This document shows, piece by piece, positions 26,041-35,164 of a DNA stretch of 64,000 nt; within the stretch, counting starts at the first letter, position 1, and each line of letters opens with the position of its first letter. Where the stretch lies: positions 806,001 through 870,000 of the forward strand of contig NZ_BIME01000001.1 in assembly GCF_004000925.1 (NCBI RefSeq). Direction: 5' to 3'. The DNA is from Paenibacillus illinoisensis NBRC 15959 (lineage in GTDB: Bacteria; Bacillota; Bacilli; Paenibacillales; Paenibacillaceae). Below the pieces are notes generated by a model, which was given only the letters and a program-made list of their open reading frames with translations, did no database searches and was not told the DNA's origin. The translations under genes and the position numbers were made by a program.

Positions 26041-26493
26041 TCAGATTGCGCGTCCGGCCTTTGCAGCGAAGCGTACAGTAGCCATCTCGTCCAGATCGTT
26101 CTGTTCCCGGAGGAGCATCTCCTGCTGAAATTTGATCTTGGCTTTGTCTCTCGCTTCAAGCCACACTTTTTCATCAACCATCTTACCGTTCAAGAACGTC
26201 TGATTCCGCTGCACATTGACCTGAGCGTGTTTAACATCCGTATTCTTTTTGGAGATGCACTCATCCAGGTGATACACGTATCGCTGCATTTCTTGTAGAC
26301 TGGATACAGAAGCTGTGCTCTCCGTTGCGGATTGAATGACACTAATCAGTTCGTTTTTATCATTCATAAGTTGTAGAAGGTGTTCTTCTTCTGTTTGAAG
26401 TTTGCCGATTGCTGTGGATAACATCCACTCCGCTTGTGTTTTTTCATTGCTTTTCAGGTCAACTACCTTCTGGAAATGATATCGAAATTTCAT
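26041..26493 (-). CDS. fliJ: Flagellar export protein FliJ
   Basis: 150-aa all-helical coiled-coil protein beginning MKFRYHFQKVVDLKSNEKTQ, as in the family. It fits in the FliI hexamer pore and connects it to FlhA, acting as escort for chaperones. It follows fliI by 11 nt. Length and charge pattern agree with FliJ; sequence conservation is low beyond the N-terminus. Confidence 0.92.
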   Translation of the reverse strand: MKFRYHFQKVVDLKSNEKTQAEWMLSTAIGKLQTEEEHLLQLMNDKNELISVIQSATESTASVSSLQEMQRYVYHLDECISKKNTDVKHAQVNVQRNQTFLNGKMVDEKVWLEARDKAKIKFQQEMLLREQNDLDEMATVRFAAKAGRAI

Positions 26494-26504
26494 CGCTTAA
26501 CCTT

Positions 26505-27824
26505 TCATCTCCTTGCAAATTCAAGAATCAAACGTTCCTGCACTTCACTCAGCGTTACTTTTTCGTCCACTTTTTGCTTGGTAAAGTTCCATATGCTTTC
26601 GATCTGATCCATCGCTTCATCAATAGCTACATTCGACCCTCTTTGATAAGCCCCAATGTTGATCAAATCTTCGGATTCTTTATAGACGGCCATCAATCGC
26701 TTCATATTATTAACGGCTTCCAGCTGCTCTTCAGGCGCAATATCTTTCATGACACGACTAATGCTTGCGAGCACATCGATTGCCGGAAAATGCCCTTTGT
26801 TCGCAATGGACCGATTCAGCACAATGTGACCGTCCAGAATTCCCCTAACGGCATCCGCTATCGGTTCATTCATATCGTCACCATCGACGAGCACCGTGTA
26901 AAATGCTGTTATGGAGCCGGTTGGCCCCGTCCCTGCACGTTCCAGCAATTTAGGCAAACTCGCAAATACAGAAGGTGTGTAACCTCTCATCGCTGGAGGT
27001 TCACCTACAGCAAGTCCAACTTCCCTTTGAGCCATGGCATAACGAGTAACGGAATCCATCATCAACATGACATTCATGCCTCTGTCCCTGAAATATTCCG
27101 CTATCGTGGTGGCAATGACTGCCCCCTTAATTCGAATCAATGCAGGTTGGTCTGAAGTAGCAACGATGACCACCGAGCGTTCCAGCCCTTCCGGCCCCAG
27201 ATCTCGCTCAATAAAATCACGAACCTCGCGTCCCCGTTCACCTACGAGTGCAATAACATTTACATCAGCTGCCGTATTGCGAGCAATCATGCCCATCAAT
27301 GTACTCTTACCAACACCCGATCCGGCAAAAATACCAACCCGCTGACCTTTACCAACGGTCAACAGACCGTCAATCGCTCTAACGCCTACACCCATGGTTT
27401 CCAGTACACGCGGCCGTTCCATAGGATTCACAGGTTTATTCGATGTGGAGAACATCGGCATTCTTGAAGGCAGCAGCGATCCATCCAGAGGTTGACCAAG
27501 TCCATCAAGCACTTTGCCCAGCAGCTCTGAACCAACCTGAACTCCAAGCGGCTTCCCGGTACCTACGACATCACACCCCGGACCAATCGATTGCAATTCA
27601 CCCAAAGGCATCAGCAGCACTTTGTTATCCCGGAAACCAACGACTTCTGCTTGAATCGGCTTCTCTGATTTACCCGGGTAGATGTAGCATACGTCACCGA
27701 TGCTTGCGTCAGGACCTTCGGATTCAACCATCAGCCCGATAACCTGTGTGACCTTACCATTAACCCGAACAGGATCAAATTGGCGTAAGTGCTCCATGTA
27801 ACGCTGTGAACTAAGAACCTTCAT
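26505..27824 (-). CDS. fliI: Flagellum-specific ATPase FliI
   Basis: 439-aa ATPase that energises type III flagellar export and resembles the F1 beta subunit. Walker A is GIFAGSGVGKSTLMGM near residue 165, Walker B is VMLMMDSVTRYAMAQREV near 245, and EPPAMRGYTPSVFASLP follows. The ATG at 27824 gives the usual N-terminus (MKVLSSQRYMEHL). In-frame ATGs at 27845 and 27851 would add up to nine residues and overlap fliH further; the start is uncertain by that amount. Confidence 0.97.
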   Translation of the reverse strand: MKVLSSQRYMEHLRQFDPVRVNGKVTQVIGLMVESEGPDASIGDVCYIYPGKSEKPIQAEVVGFRDNKVLLMPLGELQSIGPGCDVVGTGKPLGVQVGSELLGKVLDGLGQPLDGSLLPSRMPMFSTSNKPVNPMERPRVLETMGVGVRAIDGLLTVGKGQRVGIFAGSGVGKSTLMGMIARNTAADVNVIALVGERGREVRDFIERDLGPEGLERSVVIVATSDQPALIRIKGAVIATTIAEYFRDRGMNVMLMMDSVTRYAMAQREVGLAVGEPPAMRGYTPSVFASLPKLLERAGTGPTGSITAFYTVLVDGDDMNEPIADAVRGILDGHIVLNRSIANKGHFPAIDVLASISRVMKDIAPEEQLEAVNNMKRLMAVYKESEDLINIGAYQRGSNVAIDEAMDQIESIWNFTKQKVDEKVTLSEVQERLILEFARR

Positions 27825-28665
27825 GTTGATTTTTTCGCCCCTCATCCTCAAGTGCTATGCGGATCAGTTCTTTTTTTATTTCAGAAAGTTGTGTATCAAT
27901 ACGGGCATCGACGCTGCCAAACGATGAGCGAATGACACACCCTTTGTCTTTCACCGTTGCATCAGGCAATATTTGAAGTTCGGCCTGTGAGTCGATCGAT
28001 AAGGACAACTCCTCACGCGCAGCTTGTACAAACGCAAACTGCTCTGGTGCTACACACAAGGCAATCATTCCTTGTTCACGTTTCCGTGACAGGTTCTGAC
28101 GGATCAATTCAAGAGTATGCTCTGGTTCAACAGTGAGCTGCTTATCAATAACCTTCTCTGCAATTCCGCATGCCAGCTCTACAAGGAAAGGCTCTGCTTC
28201 TTGGATAATTTGATCTTTTGCTACATAAGCCTCTTGCAGTACTTCCTGGGCTTCTTTCATCATCTGTTCGATCTGCACTTGGAGATCCAGTTCAGCTTGT
28301 ACTTTGCCTTCATCAAAACCCTGCTGAAAACCTTGTGAGCGCATCGCTTCAATTAAATGTTCATCCTGCTGACGCTGTTCCTGCCACCAGGTATCGATCT
28401 GCTCACGGGCTTCTTTAAGCATGCGTTCCGCTTCCTCGGAAGCTTCGCGTACCTGCTTTTCTGCAAACTCCTTGGCATCCTCCAGCATCTCCGCAGTCAG
28501 ACGTTTAGTTTCTTCGTCTACACGAGCCTGTAACGCCCCTGTCTCTGCACCTTCTACTTCACTATCTGTTCCTTCAGTTTCAGGACCACCATAATGATGA
28601 TGATTTTCAAGACGTTTGCGGTCATCAACCGGCACATACTGGAAAGATTTAATCAAATTAGACAA
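27811..28665 (-). CDS. fliH: FliI regulator / export stator FliH
   Basis: 284-aa peripheral stalk-like protein that regulates FliI. It opens with MSNLIKSFQYVPVDDRKRLE if the TTG at 28665 is used. A long acidic coiled coil (about 55-150) with repeated E/A/Q-rich heptads follows, then a C-terminal domain resembling V-type ATPase subunit E (about 160-275). The TTG lies nine bases after GGAGGAG, inside the 3' end of fliG. The upstream ATG at 28674 directly abuts that site, so TTG is preferred. Confidence 0.92.
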   Translation of the reverse strand: MSNLIKSFQYVPVDDRKRLENHHHYGGPETEGTDSEVEGAETGALQARVDEETKRLTAEMLEDAKEFAEKQVREASEEAERMLKEAREQIDTWWQEQRQQDEHLIEAMRSQGFQQGFDEGKVQAELDLQVQIEQMMKEAQEVLQEAYVAKDQIIQEAEPFLVELACGIAEKVIDKQLTVEPEHTLELIRQNLSRKREQGMIALCVAPEQFAFVQAAREELSLSIDSQAELQILPDATVKDKGCVIRSSFGSVDARIDTQLSEIKKELIRIALEDEGRKNQHEGS

Positions 28666-29674
28666 TGATATCATCTCCTCCGCCGCGAGCGATAATGATC
28701 TCACCAGCTTCTTCCAGTCTACGGATCGTTCCTACGATACGAGTCTGGGCTTCTTCCACATCACGCAACCGAACAGGTCCCATGAATTCCATTTCTTCCT
28801 TGAATGTCTCGGACATCCGTTTGGACATGTTGCGGAACACTGCATCGCGAACTTCTTCGCTCGCCACTTTGAGTGCAAGCTGCAAGTCTGCGTTGTCGAT
28901 ATCGCGGATGATACGTTGAATTGAACGATCGTCCACGTTGACAATATCTTCGAATACAAACATGCGTTTTTTGATTTCTTCGGCAAGTTCCGGATCCTGA
29001 ATTTCCAGAGAATCCAAAATGGTACGTTCCGTACCCCGGTCGACCCCATTCAAAATCTGTACGATCGACTCGATGCCGCCTGCGTTTGTATAATCCTGTG
29101 TAACCGTTGACGACAACTTTTGTTCCAATACACGTTCCACCTGAGAGATAACCTCAGGGGAGGTGCTGTCCATGACAGCGACTCTTCGTGCAACATCAGC
29201 CTGCTTCTCCTGAGGCAATGAGGATAGAATTGCTGCTGCCTGCTCGAATTGCAGGTAGGATAGTACCAAGGCAATCGTCTGTGGACTTTCGTTTTGAATA
29301 AAGTTTAATATTTGGTTTGGATCGGCTTTGCGTGCAAAGTCAAATGGTCTAACCTGCAGCGTAGCTGTCAAACGATTAATAACTTCAAGTGCTTTTTGTG
29401 ATCCAAGTGCTTTCTCCAATATTTCTCTCGCGTAAGTAATACCGCCTTGAGAGATGTATTCCTGAGCCAGACAGATCTGGTGAAATTCCGCCATAATCAT
29501 ATCTTTTTCGGAAGCATCAACTTTGCGAACATTGGCAATCTCCAATGTTAATTGTTCAATCTCCTCATCACGCAGATGTTTGAAGATTTGTGCCGACACT
29601 TCCGGACCTAGTGTAATCAACAAAATTGCTGCTTTTTGTCTTCCAGTCAAACCTTGACTGCTTGCCTTTGCCAA
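28658..29674 (-). CDS. fliG: Flagellar motor switch protein FliG
   Basis: 338-aa rotor protein that transmits torque. The N-terminal FliF-binding domain begins QGLTGRQKAAILLITLGPEV. The middle armadillo domain contains ESPQTIALVLSYLQFEQAA, and the C-terminal torque helix contains MSKRMSETFKEEMEFMGPVR with the conserved charged residues. Start: TTG at 29674, about six bases after AGAGGTG. GTG at 29683 overlaps the ribosome binding site. Confidence 0.97.
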   Translation of the reverse strand: MAKASSQGLTGRQKAAILLITLGPEVSAQIFKHLRDEEIEQLTLEIANVRKVDASEKDMIMAEFHQICLAQEYISQGGITYAREILEKALGSQKALEVINRLTATLQVRPFDFARKADPNQILNFIQNESPQTIALVLSYLQFEQAAAILSSLPQEKQADVARRVAVMDSTSPEVISQVERVLEQKLSSTVTQDYTNAGGIESIVQILNGVDRGTERTILDSLEIQDPELAEEIKKRMFVFEDIVNVDDRSIQRIIRDIDNADLQLALKVASEEVRDAVFRNMSKRMSETFKEEMEFMGPVRLRDVEEAQTRIVGTIRRLEEAGEIIIARGGGDDIIV

Positions 29675-29685
29675 TGCGTTCACCT

Positions 29686-31269
29686 CTATTCGTCAGCCAG
29701 CCACGTACGCAGCAGATTGACGAATTCGTCTGGCTTTTTCTTCGCCAAACTCTCCAATTGTTTGCGCACTTGACTTTCGTTCGTTACACTGTCCAACGTA
29801 ATGGACGGGAACTCTGTTGCTACTGGGAGAGGAATATCTTCTTCTTCCTCTTCGTTTTGTTTGCGTCGACGGCGTACGAGGAGGATAACGACTGCTGCGA
29901 TTAACGCGGCCACCAATGCTCCTACGCCCCACATCATACCTGTTGATAGCTGGAATCCTGTTTCTGCAGCGGCTGCAGTCTGGAAACCTTGGGATATAAC
30001 CGAAACTTTCTTGGTCAGATCAGCGTCTGTAATTACATCACCTGAATCTGCAAGTGAAGCTCGAACGATGTTCACCAAAATATTCTCAATTGCATCCTGG
30101 ACAGGTTGTTGTAATTCTGTTTGTCCTTCAGGTGGTTCAACGGCTACGTTAATGGTTAAATCTTTTACAGTATAAGGACTAGAAATGATATCTTTGGCAA
30201 TCCGATTGACTTCGTAGTTTACAGTGCTTGATGATTCCTCAGAAGTTGAATTCCCCGTTGCATCCGCTGAAGGATACCCAGGAACTTCTTCTTGACCGGT
30301 ACCTGCGACACCGCCTGTTGGAGTACTCGCACCTGTATAACTCTTTTGAATCTCCTGGACACTGATCTCGATGCCCTTCATGTTCTCTTCATCAACAGGT
30401 GTAACCAGATTCTCTTTGCTTGTCACTTTATCGAAGTTAAGCTTGGAAGCAACGAGTACATTTACTTTGTCTTCGCCTACGATTTGAGACAGAAACTGTT
30501 TTACATTGTTGCGTACGTCATTTTCGAACTTCTTCTGCAAAGCCATGTTTTCCTGGACTTCGGAAGATAATCCACCACTGCCTCCACGGGCTGTTGGAAT
30601 CAACTCGGCTTCATCCGTGTTGGTGATCGTAATGTTTTCAATCGGCAGGTTGGGAATAGCGGTTTTCACCAAGTTAAAATATCCATCCACTGCTGCCTGA
30701 TTCGGGTGGTATCCTGGTTTAAACTGCAATGCTACGGAAGCGGATGCTTTGTCTTGCTCTTCCAGGCCGGCAAAGATATTATCTTTCGGCATATTGACCA
30801 AGACTTTTGCATCTTGAATGCCTTGCATGCGCTGGAGTAACTGTTCGACTTCTCCGTTAATGGCATTGTTGTATTTAACATCGAATTCTTTGTCTGTCAT
30901 CCCGATCGGCGATGAAGACTCCTCGAATGATTTATATCCCAATGAACCATTCTGAATAATCCCTTGTGATCCTATGTTGACTTTTGCAAGTGCAACATCC
31001 GTGCTTGGTACCGATATGGTTTTCCCGTCTGCGCTTAATTTGTAGGGGATATTGGATGAATCCAGGTAGTTAATGACTCCTGCTGAGTCACTGGAATTCA
31101 AATCAGTAAATGCCACTTCATATTCTGTTTTGGACAGCTGCATAGTTAGTACAACCGCTGCCAGAATTAAAAATAAAAAGGTGGAAACCAGTAAAACTTT
31201 CTGTTTTTTGCTGAAGCTATTCCAATACTGGGTTACTTTATCCCTGTACTGGGCGATTCTCTCATTCAC
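29686..31269 (-). CDS. fliF: Flagellar MS-ring protein FliF
   Basis: 527-aa membrane ring protein with two membrane helices (about 26-45 and 440-460) flanking the periplasmic-side ring-building motifs. YscJ-like motifs are evident (EVEQLLQRMQGIQDAKVLVN near 140). The cytoplasmic C-terminal FliG-binding tail ends VRKQLESLAKKKPDEFVNLL then RTWLADE. Start: GTG at 31269 behind GGGGTG. It follows fliE after a 147-nt spacer with two hairpins. Confidence 0.97.
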   Translation of the reverse strand: MNERIAQYRDKVTQYWNSFSKKQKVLLVSTFLFLILAAVVLTMQLSKTEYEVAFTDLNSSDSAGVINYLDSSNIPYKLSADGKTISVPSTDVALAKVNIGSQGIIQNGSLGYKSFEESSSPIGMTDKEFDVKYNNAINGEVEQLLQRMQGIQDAKVLVNMPKDNIFAGLEEQDKASASVALQFKPGYHPNQAAVDGYFNLVKTAIPNLPIENITITNTDEAELIPTARGGSGGLSSEVQENMALQKKFENDVRNNVKQFLSQIVGEDKVNVLVASKLNFDKVTSKENLVTPVDEENMKGIEISVQEIQKSYTGASTPTGGVAGTGQEEVPGYPSADATGNSTSEESSSTVNYEVNRIAKDIISSPYTVKDLTINVAVEPPEGQTELQQPVQDAIENILVNIVRASLADSGDVITDADLTKKVSVISQGFQTAAAAETGFQLSTGMMWGVGALVAALIAAVVILLVRRRRKQNEEEEEDIPLPVATEFPSITLDSVTNESQVRKQLESLAKKKPDEFVNLLRTWLADE

Positions 31270-31317
31270 TCTGTCACCCCATCCGAAACTTTGCTTAGTC
31301 TGTCCCGAGCCATCAAA

Positions 31318-31371
31318 GTACTTCTATTACTAAAGTACGAGATCCGCCTCAGGAGCAGCATCGCAGCTGCT
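31318..31371 (-). repeat. Two hairpins between fliE and fliF
   Basis: In the fliE-fliF spacer, GTACTT/AAGTAC (31318-31338) and AGCAGC/GCTGCT (31354-31371) can each form a hairpin on the minus strand. No T-tract follows, so processing or mRNA stabilisation is more plausible than termination. Confidence 0.45.
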
Positions 31372-31416
31372 TGTTGTAATGATCAGCGCTGTTATCGAAG
31401 CGCAATCATGCTCTTT

Positions 31417-31728
31417 TTACATTTGCGTACGCATAATCTCTTGATACGCTTCGACTACTTTGTTTCGGACTTGCGACGTGAGTTGCAGACTCAACAGGGC
31501 CTGTTCTGAAGCGATCATTACCTGATCCACGTTCACATTCCCCAATAGAAATTGATTGGACATTTCATGTGCCTGAGTCTCCTGCGTTGCCACGGACCCT
31601 AATGCCTCTTGTAAGTATGTACCGAAGCTCTGAATGGTTTCGGCTGGTGTTGATGTTTTGCTAACGGAAGCATTTTGCATCTGCAACGGTTGAACTACCT
31701 GTGTGTTAAACATGTTGTTCTGAATCAT
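31417..31728 (-). CDS. fliE: Flagellar hook-basal body protein FliE
   Basis: 103-aa protein joining the MS ring to the rod. The family C-terminal region (NVNVDQVMIASEQALLSLQL followed by TSQVRNKVVEAYQEIMRTQM) is complete. Start: ATG at 31728 six bases after GGGGAG; a TTG one codon upstream is less likely. Located between flgC and fliF, as is canonical. Confidence 0.96.
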   Translation of the reverse strand: MIQNNMFNTQVVQPLQMQNASVSKTSTPAETIQSFGTYLQEALGSVATQETQAHEMSNQFLLGNVNVDQVMIASEQALLSLQLTSQVRNKVVEAYQEIMRTQM

Positions 31729-31785
31729 CAATGTCTCCCCTTTATCCCATTATTCATGTTAAAACCTCATTGACATTACCGTAAT

Positions 31786-32235
31786 CTATCTTCCGATCTC
31801 TAAAGCTTTTGTTATCATTGCTTTGGTTGAATTTAGCGCTGTTACGTTTGCCTCGTAGGACCGAGAAGCTGATATCATGTCAACCATCTCTTTCGCAATA
31901 TCCACATTTGGCATATACACATACCCTTCAGCGTTGGCATCAGGATGAGAAGGATCATATACAGGTTTCAGAGGAGACTGATCTTCACGAATCTCTGATA
32001 CTCTAACTCCCTCACCCGAGGACTTACCCCCCATCTGATTTTGCAGGATACTGCTAAACGAAGCTTTGTTTGGTTCGAGAACTACCATTTTTCTTTTGTA
32101 GGGAACGGCTTCACCATTCGATACACTGGCGCGAGTCGTCTCAGCATTAGCGATGTTTGAAGATATTACGTCCATCCTCAAACGTTGGGCTGTCAGGGCC
32201 GAGGAGCTAATGTTAAAACTGTTACTGATATTCAC
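31786..32235 (-). CDS. flgC: Flagellar basal-body rod protein FlgC
   Basis: 149-aa proximal rod protein. It has the N-terminal rod motif (SALTAQRLRMDVISSNIANA then ETTR) and the C-terminal DIAKEMVDMISASRSYEANV. Start: GTG at 32235 preceded by AAGGGAG. It follows flgB by 5 nt. Confidence 0.97.
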   Translation of the reverse strand: MNISNSFNISSSALTAQRLRMDVISSNIANAETTRASVSNGEAVPYKRKMVVLEPNKASFSSILQNQMGGKSSGEGVRVSEIREDQSPLKPVYDPSHPDANAEGYVYMPNVDIAKEMVDMISASRSYEANVTALNSTKAMITKALEIGR

Positions 32236-32240
32236 CTAAG

Positions 32241-32648
32241 TTATCTCCCTTCCACTCCAACACGCATCATTTTAATCTGTTCATTCACTTGTTGAATATA
32301 AGCGTTGTAACGCAACTGGTTCTCCGCCAGAAGACTCATTTCTTTGTCGATATCGACATTATTCTGGTTATTATTCATGGATGTCGAATGATCCATTGTT
32401 ACTACAGGTGTAGGAACGGAAGAGGAAGGTCCTATGACAAAATGCCTTGAGTCCGTTACTTTTCCCTTAAGAACTGGCATATCTCCATCCGTTTGCTGCC
32501 TTAAAATCTCTTCAAAAGATACGTCAGAACGCTTGTAGTACGGGGTGTCCGCATTCGCAATGTTGTCTGCAATTGTTTGTTGTCTAGTGTTGGACGCATC
32601 GAGTGCACCTTGTAATCTTTTAAAGCTAATATCATTCAAAAGATTCAC
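32241..32648 (-). CDS. flgB: Flagellar basal-body rod protein FlgB
   Basis: 135-aa proximal rod protein and first gene of the fla/che operon. The rod motif (QQTIADNIANADTPYYKRSD) and C-terminal helix (MSLLAENQLRYNAYIQQVNE) match the family. Start: GTG at 32648 preceded by AGGAGAGGAGGG, one of the strongest ribosome binding sites in the window. Confidence 0.97.
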   Translation of the reverse strand: MNLLNDISFKRLQGALDASNTRQQTIADNIANADTPYYKRSDVSFEEILRQQTDGDMPVLKGKVTDSRHFVIGPSSSVPTPVVTMDHSTSMNNNQNNVDIDKEMSLLAENQLRYNAYIQQVNEQIKMMRVGVEGR

Positions 32649-32717
32649 GATTTCCCTCCTCTCCTTAGAAATTATGGAAAAAGATTCAATCTTTTCCCCT
32701 TAAATTTGCTTATGTTT

Positions 32718-32724
32718 TTCGACA
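32718..32724 (-). promoter_or_regulatory. Candidate Spo0A box (TGTCGAA)
   Basis: The minus strand reads TTTTTGTCGAAAAAC, containing a perfect 7-nt 0A box. It lies about 70 nt upstream of the flgB start. A match this short can arise by chance; relevance is an inference. Confidence 0.35.
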
Positions 32725-32782
32725 AAAACATTCGCCTTTTCACGTTTTTCTAGGACTTAAGTAGAATTAACTCTGATGTTGT

Positions 32783-32791
32783 CGTATAACA
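32783..32791 (-). promoter_or_regulatory. Candidate extended -10 promoter of the fla/che operon
   Basis: TGTTATACG on the minus strand resembles an extended -10 (TGn then TATACG). No convincing -35 lies 17 nt upstream. It is the best vegetative-type element between the last terminator and flgB; a clear SigD-type promoter was not found. Confidence 0.3.
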
Positions 32792-32825
32792 TAAGTTTCT
32801 TCGAGATTGGCATTTATTACAATAA

Positions 32826-32863
32826 GAAAAAAGCCCTATCTTTTCTGAAAGAGAGGGCTTTTT
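32826..32863. terminator. Bidirectional terminator upstream of flgB
   Basis: Arms AAAAAGCCCTATCTTTTC and GAAAGAGAGGGCTTTTT pair with one mismatch and a bulge, with T-runs on either strand. It insulates the fla/che operon from upstream transcription. Confidence 0.75.
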
Positions 32864-33479
32864 GTGTATTTTCTGCAAATTATGAATTTTTTCGCAAATG
32901 TTGAGGCCCAAAACAAATTGGAGTTCACATCTACAAAACACACACTTAAACATTCTTAAAATTTATAACAGGCTCTTCCATCTTATTCCTGCCGTCACTT
33001 CATCGACTTCATCTACAATTGGGAAAATTTCTCTTAATTGTGTTAGCAATATTTGCCGTTGCAACAAGGTTTTTATTCATCATAACTTTAGAAGGAAACA
33101 TTCAATACATTAAATAATGGACAAGCTAGCCTTCTTGCTTTACTTGTTTACCCTGATATAACACAACACTTTCTTAACAATTAAAAATCCGGTTACACCT
33201 GGTAGTCAACGAAAATATTTTACTACATCAGCGTATTACTCCGATCGACTTTTTGCGCATTTGCGCAAGTTTTGTCGGCAATGTAATTAAACCGATAACC
33301 AGACTTGGATAAAACAGACAACCTTATATTGGAAGCTATTCCACCCACAAACATGATATTTTTCAGATTCTTACGCCACCGGATCCAGACACCTGCGGCA
33401 CAAGTCCTATTTTTTACTACTCTAAATGTAACTTCAATCTTTTTATCGGCTTTTCTCTGGAAATCCATTAGTCGGGAAC

Positions 33480-33503
33480 AAAAAAAGGCAGCATCCATCT
33501 GCC
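33480..33503 (-). terminator. Terminator after hslU
   Basis: On the minus strand GGCAG-ATGGATG-CTGCC followed by seven T, about 130 nt after the hslU stop. It closes the topA-trmFO-hslV-hslU series. Confidence 0.75.
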
Positions 33504-33634
33504 ATAAAGATAAGCAATCACCAACCGATCAGGATTATTCCTTCAACAGTAGTTCGTCTTATTTCTATTAAACAGTGAATACCACCATTAAACTTCAATA
33601 TTATATATTGCTTCTGTTTATTAAGAAAGTCTTA

Positions 33635-35035
33635 TTACAGAATATATTGACTCAGGTCACGATCCTGTGCAATATCGTTCAGTTTCTCGCGTACATACTC
33701 TGGAGTAATGACCATTCGCTCCAGCGTGAGCTCAGGTGCCTCATAGGACAAATCCTCAAGGAGTTTCTCAAGAATAGTATGCAGACGCCTAGCGCCAATA
33801 TTCTCCGTATTTTGGTTTACGGATTCAGCAAGCTTGGCAATCTCACGAATGGCCTCATCCGAGAATTCGATTTCAATATTTTCAGTCCGCAGCAAGTCGA
33901 CATATTGTTTAGTCAACGCATTTTGAGGTTCTGTCAAGATAGATACGAACTCCTCCAGAGATAAGCTATTCAACTCAACCCGAATTGGAAAGCGTCCTTG
34001 AAGCTCTGGGATCAGATCCGAAGGTTTAGCCACATGGAATGCTCCAGCCGCCATAAACAGAATATAATCGGTTTTGACAGGTCCGTACTTGGTCATCACA
34101 GTAGAACCTTCCACGATAGGCAAAATGTCCCGCTGCACCCCTTCACGCGATACATCCGGGCCGCTGCCGCGTCCCTGGCTGGCCACCTTGTCGATTTCGT
34201 CAATAAAAATGATACCCGTCTGTTCAGCTCTGCGAATGGACTCTTGTGTAACGTCATCCATGTCGATCAGCTTGCTTGCTTCTTCCTGGATCAGCACTTT
34301 ACGAGCTTCTTTGATCGCCAGCTTGCGTTTTTTGGTGCGTCGCGGCAGCAGGCTTCCAAACATCTCCTGCATATTCATGCCCATCTGGTCATTTCCCTGC
34401 CCTGCAAACATATCCATCATATTCGGAGCTGTATCCTCAACATCAATCTCGATAATGTCTTCTTCCAGCTTACCGGATAACAAGTCGAATTTGATCTTGC
34501 GACGTCGCTCTGCGACATTGGTGTCCGGCTCTGGTTCTTCCTGCTCGGGCGTATTGTTTCCGTTATTGCCAAATATCATTTCAAACGGGTTACGTTGATT
34601 TTTGGACTTGGATTGGGAAGGAGCCAGAATATGTACGATGCGTTCATTGGCAGCTTCTTCAGCCTTGTCTTTTACCTTTTCGGTCCGTTCCAGCTTAACC
34701 ATCCGCATGGACGTTTCAATCAGGTCACGGATCATGGATTCAACATCACGACCAACATAACCCACTTCCGTAAATTTCGTTGCCTCTACCTTTACAAAAG
34801 GGGCTCCCACCAGTTTAGCGAGACGGCGGGCAATTTCCGTTTTACCAACACCTGTCGGTCCGATCATTAATATGTTTTTAGGTACAATATCATCCTGCGT
34901 ATGCTCTGGCAAAAGGCTGCGGCGATATCGATTGCGCAAGGCAACAGCCACCGATTTTTTGGCCTGTTTCTGACCCACAATATACTTATCAAGCTCTGCA
35001 ACGATTTGTCTTGGTGTTAACGCTTGTGTTTGCAT
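33635..35035 (-). CDS. hslU: HslU (ClpY) AAA+ unfoldase of the HslVU protease
   Basis: 466-aa ATPase subunit that unfolds substrates for HslV. Walker [17 protein letters not shown] lies near residue 54. The I domain (about 110-230) is charged and Met/Gly-rich. Walker B is [11 protein letters not shown] near 248, the arginine-finger region is [12 protein letters not shown], and the extreme C-terminus (DRDLSQYIL) fits the HslV-docking tail. The start has GGAGGGAAGCG upstream. It lies 129 nt after hslV with an inverted repeat between. Confidence 0.98.
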   Translation of the reverse strand: MQTQALTPRQIVAELDKYIVGQKQAKKSVAVALRNRYRRSLLPEHTQDDIVPKNILMIGPTGVGKTEIARRLAKLVGAPFVKVEATKFTEVGYVGRDVESMIRDLIETSMRMVKLERTEKVKDKAEEAANERIVHILAPSQSKSKNQRNPFEMIFGNNGNNTPEQEEPEPDTNVAERRRKIKFDLLSGKLEEDIIEIDVEDTAPNMMDMFAGQGNDQMGMNMQEMFGSLLPRRTKKRKLAIKEARKVLIQEEASKLIDMDDVTQESIRRAEQTGIIFIDEIDKVASQGRGSGPDVSREGVQRDILPIVEGSTVMTKYGPVKTDYILFMAAGAFHVAKPSDLIPELQGRFPIRVELNSLSLEEFVSILTEPQNALTKQYVDLLRTENIEIEFSDEAIREIAKLAESVNQNTENIGARRLHTILEKLLEDLSYEAPELTLERMVITPEYVREKLNDIAQDRDLSQYIL

Positions 35036-35097
35036 TTCGCTTCCCTCCTACCAGTCTACTTAAAATCCTGCATAGAAATATGTTATCAAAATTAGGG

Positions 35098-35163
35098 ATA
35101 ACCCCGCAAATTGATAGGAATAGCCCTAACGGCCATGCTCTATGTTTCAGTTTGCGGGGTTAT
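35098..35163 (-). repeat. 13-bp inverted repeat between hslV and hslU
   Basis: ATAACCCCGCAAA (35098-35110) and TTTGCGGGGTTAT (35151-35163) are perfect inverted copies separated by 40 nt. They begin one base after the hslV stop codon. The 3' side has only a weak T-tract (CCCTAATTTTG), so partial termination or RNA processing between the two subunits is possible. Confidence 0.6.
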
Positions 35164-35164
35164 A

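Larger units (their letters stand above)
32649..33634. other. Gene-poor spacer between hslU and flgB (codY position)
   Basis: 986 bp, AT-rich. In B. subtilis codY lies here; I cannot find a CodY reading frame on either strand. The stretch holds the hslU terminator (33480-33503), a second terminator (32826-32863), a candidate flgB promoter and Spo0A box, and the palindromic GCGCAAATGCGC near 33255. A 91-codon minus-strand frame (33223-33498) begins inside the hslU terminator and has no credible ribosome binding site, so I do not call it. Confidence 0.6.

Noticed and set aside
26409..27155. 248-codon plus-strand frame opposite fliI and fliJ
   Set aside because: Antisense shadow of strongly conserved genes; composition rich in His/Phe/Cys is typical of a shadow.
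32730..32765. SigD-type promoter (TAAA-N15-GCCGATAT) upstream of flgB
   Set aside because: A GGCGAATG resembles the -10, but no TAAA lies 15 nt upstream.
32963..33067. 34-codon open stretch (reads LLQRQILLTQLREIFPIV and on) in the same gap
   Set aside because: Protein-like for a short length, but only a TTG without ribosome binding site; too short to support.
33223..33498. 91-codon minus-strand frame in the hslU-flgB gap
   Set aside because: Starts inside the hslU terminator hairpin, lacks a ribosome binding site and resembles no family, CodY included.
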